A stretch of DNA of 64,000 nt from Rhodospirillales bacterium (lineage in GTDB: Bacteria > Pseudomonadota > Alphaproteobacteria > Rhodospirillales > WMHbin7): NCBI GenBank assembly GCA_016214125.1, contig JACRPC010000043.1, positions 1-64,000 of the forward strand, given 5' to 3'. Below the pieces are notes generated by a model. It was not told the DNA's origin, did no database searches, and was given only the letters and a program-made list of their open reading frames with translations. Position numbers and translations under genes: made by a program. The number at the start of each line of letters is the position of its first letter. Within the stretch, counting starts at the first letter, position 1. Of the stretch, positions 1 through 7,565 are shown piece after piece.

Positions 1-207
1 CCCGAGCTTCGCAGCTCACATACGAAAACAGCCCTTCCGTCCGAACATCGCCGCCGCGCATCGCGCCCCCCCCTTGAATGCCGCCGGTGAATCGAATCAC
101 GACGGCGCCCCAGAGGGAAGGGTTTTTCCGCAGCCTGTTAATATGTCCCTCGATCGGCCCAAGCGCTCGCCTTCGGCCCGCTTGGCGTTGCCGCTGGAAC
201 CGGGGCC

Positions 208-669
208 TTAGCGCCCCTTGCCGCCCAGATTGAGCGATCCCGACTGGGCGAAGGGCGTGCTGGTCCGCGTCATGCCCTGGATGAAGGCGGTGCCCTTGAG
301 GTCGTAGGAAAAATCGCGGCCCTCGCTCAAGGATAGGATCTGGCGGAAGACGTCGAGGGTGGAGACCGAGGCCTTGGCGGTGGCGTAGGCCTCGCCCAGG
401 CGCGGCACGGTGACGCTTTCGTTGCTGAAGCCGCGGGCGAAGGGCTGGCCGTTCAGCCCCAGCTCGAAGCGGAAGCCGTCGACGGGCAAGTTGAACTCGT
501 TGGGATTGCGGAAATGCAGGACCACATTGACCCGCTGTTCGAACAGCCCGGCCTGCTCGAAGGCCAGATCGTTCAAATAAACCTCGGGCGGCAGGTAGGT
601 CTCGAAATAGGCGCAGCCGGCGGGGCCCAGGCCCAGCGCCAGCAGCACCAACGCCATCCATCGACGCAT
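208..669 (-). CDS. LEA type 2 (WHy-like) lipoprotein
   Basis: A 153-residue protein. The start at 669 was chosen because it gives a clean lipoprotein signal: MRRW, a hydrophobic stretch, then LGPAGC with the lipid-bearing Cys at residue 19. An upstream in-frame start at 807 would add 46 residues with no signal character. The mature part carries the LEA2/WHy-type beta-sandwich pattern, with a VVLHFRNPNEFNLPVDG segment and a following glycine-rich strand. It should be a membrane-anchored periplasmic protein. LEA2 proteins are linked to stress tolerance and lipid-associated roles, but the specific job here is unknown. It is divergent from the MarR gene at 770. Confidence 0.8.
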   Translation of the reverse strand: MRRWMALVLLALGLGPAGCAYFETYLPPEVYLNDLAFEQAGLFEQRVNVVLHFRNPNEFNLPVDGFRFELGLNGQPFARGFSNESVTVPRLGEAYATAKASVSTLDVFRQILSLSEGRDFSYDLKGTAFIQGMTRTSTPFAQSGSLNLGGKGR

Positions 670-769
670 GCCGCACCTCTGTGTAAGATCGCCACCATCC
701 TGCCCAAGCCGGGCGGGAATGACAAGGCGGGGCGGGGCCGATGCGCGGTTCTTTTTGCCCTCCGGATCA

Positions 770-1342
770 ATGAACAGGGAGCCCGGTTCGAGCGTGGCCG
801 TGACCAAAGCGAAAGCCCAACGCCCAAGCGACGCCGCCGTCCGGACGCCGGGGTCGGCCGCGTCCGCTTTCGATCTCGACCGCTTCCTTCCTTATCGGCT
901 TTCCGTGCTGTCCGAGGCGGTGAGTCGCCGTCTGGCCCACGACTATGCCGACAAGTTCAATCTGACGGCGATGGAATGGCGGGTGATGGCGGTGCTCACC
1001 TGCTACCAGCCGCTGTCGGCCAACGGCATCTGCGCCCGCACCAACATGGACAAGGTTCAGGTGACCCGGGCGGTGAGCCGCCTCTTGCGCGCCGCGCTGG
1101 TGGCCAGGGCCGAGGACCCCAAGGATCGGCGCTACATCAGCCTGTCGCTCACCGCGAAGGGCCGGCGCATCTGCGAGCGGATCATCCCGCTGGCGCGCGC
1201 CCGCGAGGCCGAGATGCTGGGAGTGCTCGACGACGCCGAGCGCCGGGCGCTCGACGCCATCCTGGTCAAGCTGATGGACAAGGTCTGCGGCGGCGCGCCC
1301 GGCCGAAACGGCCGCAACGGGGTGGCGAAGCGGGGGGATTGA
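770..1342 (+). CDS. MarR family transcriptional regulator
   Basis: A 190-residue winged-helix protein. After a low-complexity N-terminal 35 residues, the MarR core is clear: a dimerisation helix (FDLDRFLPYRLSVLSEAVSR), LTAMEWRVMAVL, the recognition region NMDKVQVTRAVSRL, and the wing with the DPKDRRYISLSLTAKG signature. The ATG at 770 was preferred over earlier in-frame starts at 668 and 719 because the upstream part has no family likeness. The -35 hexamer of the downstream TRAP promoter overlaps its stop codon, and a perfect 16-bp palindrome sits in that promoter. It is therefore inferred to be the local repressor of the TRAP/flavoprotein/RubisCO-like cluster. Its ligand cannot be read from sequence. 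Confidence 0.9.
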   Translation: MNREPGSSVAVTKAKAQRPSDAAVRTPGSAASAFDLDRFLPYRLSVLSEAVSRRLAHDYADKFNLTAMEWRVMAVLTCYQPLSANGICARTNMDKVQVTRAVSRLLRAALVARAEDPKDRRYISLSLTAKGRRICERIIPLARAREAEMLGVLDDAERRALDAILVKLMDKVCGGAPGRNGRNGVAKRGD

Positions 1343-1367
1343 CAACAGTTTCATTTGAAACTATTCT
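1339..1367 (+). promoter_or_regulatory. TRAP operon promoter with embedded MarR-type operator
   Basis: TTGACA (1339-1344) and TATTCT (1362-1367) are separated by exactly 17 bp. The spacer and the first base of the -10 hold the perfect inverted repeat AGTTTCATTTGAAACT (1347-1362). MarR dimers typically bind palindromes of this size, and a protein bound here would block RNA polymerase directly. Binding by the neighbouring MarR protein is inference. Confidence 0.7.
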
Positions 1368-1473
1368 GCCCCCCGAGCGCGCCGCCAAGGCCCGGGCGCT
1401 CGGGTGGGGGGACGAACCGGCCGAACAGGCGATCCGCGCATAAGAAATTGCGGACCAGGGGAGTGAACGGACA

Positions 1474-2067
1474 ATGTGGGCCAGCGAAGCCCCATCCAGG
1501 CGCCCGGGCGGATGGGCGCGGCTTGGCCGTGTGGGCCGCCGCGTCGTCGAGGCCGTCTTGGTCGCCGGCCTTGCCGTGATGGCCGTCTTGGTCTTCGGCA
1601 ATGTCGTGCTCCGCTACGCCTTCAATTCCGGCATCACCTTGTCCGAGGAACTTTCGCGCCTGATCTTCGTCTGGCTGGTGTTCCTGGGCGCGATCCTGGC
1701 CGCGCTTGAGCACGCGCATATCGGCGTCGATCTCGTCGTCCGCCGCCTGCCCAAGGCGGGCAAGAAGGCCTGCGTGGCGCTGGGCGGCATCCTGATGCTG
1801 ATCGTCTGCCTGATGCTGGCCTGGGGCGGCTGGAAGCAGATGCGGGTCAATTTCGACAATCTGATGCCGGTGGCCGGGCTGCCCTATGCCGTGCTTTACG
1901 CCGCCGTGTTCGTGGGTGGGCTGGGTCTGGCGCTGGCGGTGGTGGCCAATCTGGTGCTGGCGCTGGTTCGCCCGCAAAGCGACGATGATCTCATCTTGGT
2001 TCGCGGCAGCGAAGAGGAAGCCCGGGATGACGCGGCGGTCCGAAGCGGATCGGAGAGGGGGCGATGA
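1474..2067 (+). CDS. dctQ: TRAP transporter small permease (DctQ family)
   Basis: A 197-residue membrane protein with four hydrophobic segments and the DctQ pattern: VFGNVVLRYAFNSGITLSEELSR, then FVWLVFLGAILAALEHAHIGVDLVV. It is the small membrane subunit of a tripartite ATP-independent periplasmic transporter and associates with the large permease. A GGGAGTG ribosome site precedes the ATG at 1474. Its stop overlaps the next start by 4 bp (ATGA), so it is translationally coupled to dctM. The charged C-terminal tail is cytoplasmic-looking. Substrate class is not predictable from this subunit. Confidence 0.92.
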   Translation: MWASEAPSRRPGGWARLGRVGRRVVEAVLVAGLAVMAVLVFGNVVLRYAFNSGITLSEELSRLIFVWLVFLGAILAALEHAHIGVDLVVRRLPKAGKKACVALGGILMLIVCLMLAWGGWKQMRVNFDNLMPVAGLPYAVLYAAVFVGGLGLALAVVANLVLALVRPQSDDDLILVRGSEEEARDDAAVRSGSERGR

Positions 2068-3341
2068 CCGTCACCGTCTTTCTCGGCTCTCTCCTGGGCG
2101 CCATGGCGATCGGCATGCCGATCGCCTTCGCCCTTCTGGTCTGCGCTCTGGCCCTGATGCTGTTCCTGGGCGAGACCGACGCCCAGATCCTGGCTCAGAA
2201 CGTGGTCAACGGCGCCGACAATTTCGTCCTCATGGCGGTGCCCTTCTTCATCCTGGCCGGCGAGCTGATGAACAGCGGCGGGCTTTCCCGGCGGATCGTC
2301 GACATGATCCTGGCCTGGGTCGGTCACATCCGCGGCGGCCTTGGCTATGTGGCGATCCTGGCCGCCGTCATCATGGCCAGCCTCTCGGGCTCGGCGGTCG
2401 CCGACACCGCCGCCCTGGCGGCGCTCTTGATTCCGATGATGCGCAACGCCGGCTACGACGTGCCGCGGGCCTCGGGGCTGATCGCCGCCGGCGGCATCAT
2501 CGCCCCGGTGATTCCGCCCTCGATCGGCTTCATCCTTTTTGGCGTCATCGGCGGCGTCTCGATCACCAAGCTTTTCCTGGCCGGCATCGTGCCCGGCGTG
2601 CTGATGGGCGTCTCCCTGGTCGCCACCTGGTGGTGGGTGGCGCGCGGCGAAGCCCAGGCCGCCCGTCCCCCAGTGCCTCTGGCCGAGCGGGTGCGGGCGC
2701 TCTTGGCCGGCGGCTGGGCGCTGATGATGCCGGTCATCATCATTGGCGGCCTGAAGACCGGCGCCTTCACGCCGACCGAATCCTCGGTGGTGGCGGCGGC
2801 CTACGCCCTGTTCGTCGGCCTTGTCATCTACCGCGAGCTGACGCCGGCCGCCATCTACCGCGCCTTCCTGACCACGGCCAAGATCTCGGCGGTGGTGATG
2901 TTCCTGGTCGCCGCCGCCGTCGTCTCCACCTATCTGATCACCATCGCCGACATCCCGGCGCAATTGACGGCGGTGCTGCGGCCGCTGGTCGGCACGCCGA
3001 CTCTTTTGATGCTGGCGATGATGGGCGTCGTGCTCGTGGTCGGCACCGCGCTCGATTTCATTCCGACGGTGCTGATCCTCACCCCGGTGCTGCTGCCCTT
3101 GTGCAAGGAGTCCGGCATCGATCCGGTCTATTTCGGCGTTCTGTTCATCATCAACAACGCCATCGGCATGATCACCCCACCGGTGGGCGTGGTGCTGAAC
3201 GTGGTCAGCGGGGTGGCGAACGTGTCGTTCGAGAAGGTGGTGGTCGGCGTCTGGCCCTTTCTGGTGGCCGAGACCGTCGTCTTGCTCCTGCTCATTTTGG
3301 TGCCCGAACTCGTGACCGTGCCGCTCAAATGGATGTTCTGA
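2064..3341 (+). CDS. dctM: TRAP transporter large permease (DctM family)
   Basis: A 425-residue polytopic protein with about a dozen hydrophobic helices. DctM hallmarks are present: VPFFILAGELMNSGGLSRRIVD, MASLSGSAVADTAAL and a GGIIAPVIPPSIGFILFG block, with a mirrored second half (NNAIGMITPPVGVVLNV). It forms the Na+-driven elevator domain that moves substrate released by the periplasmic binding protein. The start overlaps the dctQ stop, and the gene is 37 bp upstream of dctP. All three TRAP parts are intact and in the usual Q-M-P order. Confidence 0.95.
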   Translation: MTVTVFLGSLLGAMAIGMPIAFALLVCALALMLFLGETDAQILAQNVVNGADNFVLMAVPFFILAGELMNSGGLSRRIVDMILAWVGHIRGGLGYVAILAAVIMASLSGSAVADTAALAALLIPMMRNAGYDVPRASGLIAAGGIIAPVIPPSIGFILFGVIGGVSITKLFLAGIVPGVLMGVSLVATWWWVARGEAQAARPPVPLAERVRALLAGGWALMMPVIIIGGLKTGAFTPTESSVVAAAYALFVGLVIYRELTPAAIYRAFLTTAKISAVVMFLVAAAVVSTYLITIADIPAQLTAVLRPLVGTPTLLMLAMMGVVLVVGTALDFIPTVLILTPVLLPLCKESGIDPVYFGVLFIINNAIGMITPPVGVVLNVVSGVANVSFEKVVVGVWPFLVAETVVLLLLILVPELVTVPLKWMF

Positions 3342-3378
3342 TGCATCCCAACCCATCACCGTTAAGGAGGAGTCGCCA

Positions 3379-4377
3379 ATGAAAATCATGACCGCAACCG
3401 CCGTGATCGCCGCCGCGCTGCTGGCGGCGCCGATCGCCCAGGCCGAGCCCCTGCAGGCCAAGTTCAGCGTCACCTTGCCGCAGCCGACCCACCAGGGATT
3501 CGGCGGCGAGCGATTCGCCGAAATCGTCAACGCCAAGGCCCAGGGGCGGATCGCCATCAAAGTGTTCTACGGCGCCCAATTGGGCAACGACGTCCAGGTG
3601 ACGTCGGCGCTTCAGGGCGGAACCATCGAGATGGTGGTGCCGCAAACCACCACCTTGGTCGGCATGGTCAAGGAATACGCGGTTCTCGATCTGCCGTTCC
3701 TCTTCGCCAACGAAGCCGAGGCCGAGGCGGTGCTGGACGGGCCGGTCGGCAAGGCTCTGCTGGCCAAGCTGCCGGAAAAAGGACTGGTCGGTCTCGGCTA
3801 TTGGGAGAACGGCTTCTTCAACACGACGACCAGCAACCGGGCGATCGCCCGGGTCGAGGATTTCCAGGGCCTCAAATACCGCGCCATCCAGTCGCCGATC
3901 TCGATCGAAACCCTGAAGGCGCTGGGCGCCAATCCGGTGCCGCTGGCGGTGCCCGAGGTCTATCCGGCGCTGGAGACCCGGACGGTCGACGCCCAAGGCA
4001 CGCCGACCGCGGTGGTGGCGGCCTTGAAGTTCTACGAGGTGCAGAAGTTCTTCTCGGCCACCCGCCATTCCTACGGCGCCTTCATTCCCCTGGTGTCGAA
4101 GAAGTTCTGGGACAAGCTCACCCCGGCCGATCAGAAGATCATGCTCGACGCCGCCCAGGAGACCGGGGCGCACCAGCGCAAGGTGGCCCGCGAGGCGGCC
4201 GCCAAGGCGCTGAAGCTGATCGGCGAAAAGGGCTTGGCGATCAACGAGGTCTCGCCGGCCGAATTCGAACGCATGCGGGCCAAGGTCCAGCCGATCTACG
4301 ACCGCTTCGGCGCCGACGTCGGCCCCGAACTGATGCAGATGACCAACGCCGAACTGGCCCGCGTCCGCAAGCGTTAG
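3379..4377 (+). CDS. dctP: TRAP transporter substrate-binding protein (DctP family)
   Basis: A 332-residue periplasmic receptor. Residues 1-22 form a Sec signal peptide ending in PIAQA. The mature protein has the DctP fold signatures: the YGAQLGND strand-turn, a GYWENGFFNTTTSNR region, and GLKYRAIQSP followed by NPVPLAVPEVYPALETRTVDA, which includes the arginine region that usually binds a substrate carboxylate. A very strong AAGGAGGAG ribosome site precedes the start, consistent with the binding protein being made in excess. An organic acid ligand is likely by family. A link to methylthio-sugar or sulfur compounds would be an inference from the neighbours only. Confidence 0.94.
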   Translation: MKIMTATAVIAAALLAAPIAQAEPLQAKFSVTLPQPTHQGFGGERFAEIVNAKAQGRIAIKVFYGAQLGNDVQVTSALQGGTIEMVVPQTTTLVGMVKEYAVLDLPFLFANEAEAEAVLDGPVGKALLAKLPEKGLVGLGYWENGFFNTTTSNRAIARVEDFQGLKYRAIQSPISIETLKALGANPVPLAVPEVYPALETRTVDAQGTPTAVVAALKFYEVQKFFSATRHSYGAFIPLVSKKFWDKLTPADQKIMLDAAQETGAHQRKVAREAAAKALKLIGEKGLAINEVSPAEFERMRAKVQPIYDRFGADVGPELMQMTNAELARVRKR

Positions 4378-4393
4378 GGGCCGCCCAACCGAC

Positions 4394-4423
4394 CGCCCCG
4401 GCGCCCCGACGGGCGCCGGGGCG
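4394..4423 (+). terminator. Strong GC hairpin after dctP
   Basis: A perfect 13-bp inverted repeat (4394-4406 / 4411-4423, loop CGAC) lies 16 bp after the dctP stop. No T-tract follows directly, so it may act as a transcript-stabilising or attenuating hairpin rather than a full terminator. It would partly uncouple the TRAP genes from the flavoprotein downstream. Confidence 0.6.
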
Positions 4424-4442
4424 CGTGGGCTGCGGATTTCTG

Positions 4443-4482
4443 TTGTGCCCGCCGACCGGACCGGTAAATATTTGCAATTGCA
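4443..4482 (+). promoter_or_regulatory. Candidate promoter and palindrome before the flavoprotein gene
   Basis: TTGTGC (4443-4448) and TAAATA (4465-4470) are spaced by 16 bp. They are followed immediately by the perfect palindrome TGCAATTGCA (4473-4482), near the expected transcription start. The palindrome differs from the MarR operator at 1347, so another regulator could act here. This is pattern-based only. Confidence 0.4.
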
Positions 4483-4499
4483 CGTAACGGAGACGAGTC

Positions 4500-5933
4500 A
4501 TGCGCATTTTCGAACCCTTGAACGTCAACGGCATGATCCTGCCCAACCGGGTGATGGTGCCGGCGATGGTCACCCGCCTGTCGGGCGAGGACGGCCAGGT
4601 CAACCAGCCGATCATCGACCGCTATGTTCGTTACGCCCAGGGCGGCGCCGGCCTGATCGTCGTCGAGGCGATGGCGGTCCACAAGGGCAAGGCGGGGCCG
4701 CTGTTGCGCATCTCCGACGATGAATTCATTCCCGGCCTTCGCCGCCTCACCGACGCCATTCACGCCAACGGTCCCTCGAAGGTGGTGCCGCAGATCATCC
4801 ACTTCCTCAAGGCGGCGCGCTCGGGTTGGCGGCAAACGCTCGACATGCTTTCCGACGCCGAGATCGATTCGATCATCGAGGATTTCGGCGACGCGGCGGT
4901 CCGGGCCCGCGAGGCCGGCTTCGACGGCGTCGAGCTGCACGCCGCGCACGGTTACACGCTCTCCTCGTTCCTGTCGCGCCGCAATCCAAGGCGCGACGCC
5001 CATTCCGGCCGCACCATGGAAGGGCGTCTGCACATGCTGGGCCGGGTGGTCGAGAACGTGCGCAAGAAGGTGGGCAAGGACTGGCCGGTCTGCGCCCGCT
5101 TCGTCGCCGAGGAATGCATCAAGGACGGCTACACGGTGGAAGAAGGCAAGCTGATCGCGCTGCGCATGGCGCAATTGGGCATCGACCTCATTTCGATCTC
5201 GATGGGCGGCAAGCACGAAGACGCCGAACACAAGCCGGGCGAGATTCCGCACGGCTATTCCGGCTATTCCGGCGACCGCTGCATGCCGGGCGACTGGTAC
5301 CCCAAGCTCTTGAACGCCCACATCGCCGAAACGGTGCGCCGCTTCCTCGACGAGCGCGGCTTCACCAAGACTCCGATCGCCATCGCCGGCAAGATTTCCG
5401 AACCCGAAGACGCCGAGCGGCTGCTGGCCGAGCGCAAGACCGACGTCCTGGCCATCGCCCGCCAGATGCTGGCCGATCCCGATTGGCCGGTGAAGCTTAA
5501 GCGCGGCGAGGCCGACCGCATCATCCGCTGCACCTATTGCAACGTCTGCAAGAAGCTCGATGGCGAGCACAAGGACGTCATCTGCTTCCTTTGGCCCAAG
5601 GGCTCGAAGCAGGCGCCGCCCGACCGCCCCGATCTGCCGGCGCCCGCCTGGGGCGCCGACAAGGGCAACCTCACCATCGAGTTCGCCGACGGCACCGCCA
5701 AGCTGAAATGGAGCGCCGCCCAGGGCCAGATCGCCGGCTACGAGGTGATGCGCGCCGACGACGAGGGCACCGTGCACATCATGGACACCGTCAAGGGCAC
5801 CCAGGCGGCCGACCGCCTGCTGATGGCCGGGCGGCGTTACCGCTATTATGTGCGGGCCCGCGATGAGGTCGGACATGTCAGCCCGCCCTCCAACACCGTG
5901 CTGCTCGAACCCGAGCTGGTCGCCGCCGAATAG
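4500..5933 (+). CDS. Old-Yellow-Enzyme-like FMN/Fe-S oxidoreductase with C-terminal FN3-like domain
   Basis: A 477-residue protein. Residues 1-340 are an NADH:flavin oxidoreductase TIM barrel with the family's GVELHAAHGY motif (His147, His150) and a C-terminal FMN phosphate region (DVLAIARQMLADPDWP). Next come Cys344, Cys347, Cys350 and Cys362, spaced like the [4Fe-4S] ligands of the 2,4-dienoyl-CoA reductase / trimethylamine dehydrogenase branch. The FAD/NADPH-binding domains that normally follow in that branch are missing. Instead residues about 388-470 look like a fibronectin type III sandwich (IAGYEVMRADDEG, YYVRARDEVGHVSPPSN). Electron input must therefore come from another protein. It is preceded by a GGAGA ribosome site and sits between the TRAP genes and the RubisCO-like gene. 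The substrate is unknown. Confidence 0.85.
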   Translation: MRIFEPLNVNGMILPNRVMVPAMVTRLSGEDGQVNQPIIDRYVRYAQGGAGLIVVEAMAVHKGKAGPLLRISDDEFIPGLRRLTDAIHANGPSKVVPQIIHFLKAARSGWRQTLDMLSDAEIDSIIEDFGDAAVRAREAGFDGVELHAAHGYTLSSFLSRRNPRRDAHSGRTMEGRLHMLGRVVENVRKKVGKDWPVCARFVAEECIKDGYTVEEGKLIALRMAQLGIDLISISMGGKHEDAEHKPGEIPHGYSGYSGDRCMPGDWYPKLLNAHIAETVRRFLDERGFTKTPIAIAGKISEPEDAERLLAERKTDVLAIARQMLADPDWPVKLKRGEADRIIRCTYCNVCKKLDGEHKDVICFLWPKGSKQAPPDRPDLPAPAWGADKGNLTIEFADGTAKLKWSAAQGQIAGYEVMRADDEGTVHIMDTVKGTQAADRLLMAGRRYRYYVRARDEVGHVSPPSNTVLLEPELVAAE

Positions 5934-5978
5934 CGCTCCGGGGTGGCGTTTGGGCCGGTCCCTCCCTATTCTTGGGGG

Positions 5979-7091
5979 ATGGACCGTCTGACCGCCATCT
6001 ATCACCTCGCCGCCGAGGCCTCCGAGATCGAGGCCCGCGCCCATGCGCTGGCCGTCGAACAGAGCGTCGAGATGCCGCTGGCGGCGATCGCCGCCCCCCA
6101 TGTCCATGCCGAGATCGTCGGCCGGGTGGATTCGATCGAAACCGATCCCCAAGGCGGCTTTGTCGTCCGGCTGGCGCTTGCCGTGGCCACCACCGGCTTC
6201 GAGATCGGCCAGCTCATGAACATGCTGTTCGGCAACAGTTCGATCCAGGAGACGGTGCGGCTCCTCGATGTCGAATTGCCCGCCTCATTGCGCGACGCCT
6301 TTCCCGGGCCGCGCTTCGGCATCGAGGGCTTGCGCCAGCTCACCGGCGCCCAAGACCGTCCGCTTACCGCCACCGCGCTTAAGCCGCAGGGGCTGGACGC
6401 CGCCAGTCTGGCGGCCTTGGCCGGCGCCTTCGCCCAGGCCGGCATCGACGTCATCAAGGACGATCACGGCCTGGCCGACCAGGCCTACGCGCCCTTTGCG
6501 GACCGGGTCGCCGCCTGCCAGACGGCGATCGATCGGGCCAACCGCGAAACCGGAGGGCGCACGGTTTATGCGCCCAGCCTGTCGGGCGGGCCGAAGGCTT
6601 TGACCGAGCAGATCCGCATCGCCAAGGATCAGGGTGTGCGGATGGCGATGCTGACCCCGATGCTCAAGGGCTTGGCGCTCACCCAGGAATTGGTGCGCGA
6701 CCATCTCGAGGTGCCGGTCTTGGGCCATCCGGCGATGGCCGGGGCATCGCGCATCGCGCCGCCGCTTCTTCTGGGCAAGCTCTTTCGTTTGGCTGGCATC
6801 GACGCCGTCATCTATCCCAATCATGGCGGGCGCTTCAGCTACGCGCCGGCCACCTGCCGGGCCTTGGCCCAGGCGGCGCGGGCGCCTTGGGGCGGCCTGC
6901 GCCCCAGCCTGCCGGTGCCGGCGGGCGGCATGAGCGTCGAGCGGGTGGCCGAGATGGTGCAATTCTACGGCCCCGACACCATGTTGCTGATCGGCGGCAA
7001 TCTCTTGGAGGCGGGGCCGGCGATGCCCGACAAGGCCCGCGCCTTCGTGGCCGCCGTCGCCCGGGCGGGCGCCATGGAGGGACGGGGATGA
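5979..7091 (+). CDS. RubisCO-like protein (form IV), likely 5-methylthioribulose-1-phosphate isomerase
   Basis: A 370-residue RubisCO-superfamily protein. The ATG at 5979 was chosen; an ORF-extending start at 5943 adds only 12 atypical residues. The barrel retains the KPQG lysine (Lys135, equivalent to RubisCO Lys175) and the Lys160-Asp161-Asp162 metal/carbamate motif, but the next residue is His163 where true RubisCO has Glu. The PAGGM segment near residue 320 replaces the CO2/O2-enzyme equivalents. It is too short and too divergent to be a carboxylase. In Rhodospirillum rubrum such a protein isomerises 5-methylthioribulose-1-phosphate to 1-methylthioxylulose-5-phosphate in the methylthioadenosine-isoprenoid shunt. 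The cupin that overlaps its stop (ATGA) supports the same role here. Confidence 0.85.
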   Translation: MDRLTAIYHLAAEASEIEARAHALAVEQSVEMPLAAIAAPHVHAEIVGRVDSIETDPQGGFVVRLALAVATTGFEIGQLMNMLFGNSSIQETVRLLDVELPASLRDAFPGPRFGIEGLRQLTGAQDRPLTATALKPQGLDAASLAALAGAFAQAGIDVIKDDHGLADQAYAPFADRVAACQTAIDRANRETGGRTVYAPSLSGGPKALTEQIRIAKDQGVRMAMLTPMLKGLALTQELVRDHLEVPVLGHPAMAGASRIAPPLLLGKLFRLAGIDAVIYPNHGGRFSYAPATCRALAQAARAPWGGLRPSLPVPAGGMSVERVAEMVQFYGPDTMLLIGGNLLEAGPAMPDKARAFVAAVARAGAMEGRG

Positions 7092-7540
7092 GCGAGCGTG
7101 ACAATCCGGTGCGGCGCTTTGCCGATTATCGCTGGCAAGGTGTCGAGCTGCTGGCCTACAAGGCCGAGGGCGAGGCGCCCTTCCAAGCCATCACCCGCCA
7201 GCTTCTCTTCCAGGCCCCCGATCTGGCGGGCGAGCTGCGCTATTTCGAGATCGCGCCGGGCGGCCATTCCACCTTGGAGCGCCATGAGCACCGCCACGCC
7301 GTGCTGATCCTGCGCGGGCGCGGCCGCTGCCTGGTGGGCGATCGCCTGCACGCGCTCGACACCCACGATCTGGTCGAGGTGCCGCCGCAGACTTGGCACC
7401 AGTTCCGCGCCGATGCCGGCCAGGAGCTGGGCTTTCTCTGCCTGGTCAATGCGAAGCGCGACAAGCCGGTGCTGCCCGACGCCCAGGACCTCAAGAACCT
7501 TCGAAGCGATCCCGAAATCGCCGCCTTCATCCGCACCTGA
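7088..7540 (+). CDS. Cupin, probable 1-methylthioxylulose-5-phosphate sulfurylase
   Basis: A 150-residue single cupin domain. The metal site is visible: His66, His68 and possibly His70 in the first cupin motif, and His104 in the second (PPQTWHQF), with a Gln/Thr environment rather than the usual Glu. It starts inside the stop codon of the RubisCO-like gene and is thus co-translated. In R. rubrum a Mn-dependent cupin acts directly after the RubisCO-like isomerase, removing the methylthio group to give 1-deoxyxylulose-5-phosphate and methanethiol. The pairing makes the same assignment likely, but it rests on context plus fold, since small cupins are hard to assign by themselves. Confidence 0.75.
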   Translation: MSERDNPVRRFADYRWQGVELLAYKAEGEAPFQAITRQLLFQAPDLAGELRYFEIAPGGHSTLERHEHRHAVLILRGRGRCLVGDRLHALDTHDLVEVPPQTWHQFRADAGQELGFLCLVNAKRDKPVLPDAQDLKNLRSDPEIAAFIRT

Positions 7541-7565
7541 GAATCATCGTGAGGAGGACACATCG

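Noticed and set aside
1-207. Partial gene entering from the left edge
   Set aside because: No frame with family likeness reaches the edge; the stretch appears intergenic.
4374-6152. 592-residue open frame on the minus strand
   Set aside because: Antisense to the flavoprotein gene, whose motifs are clear on the plus strand.
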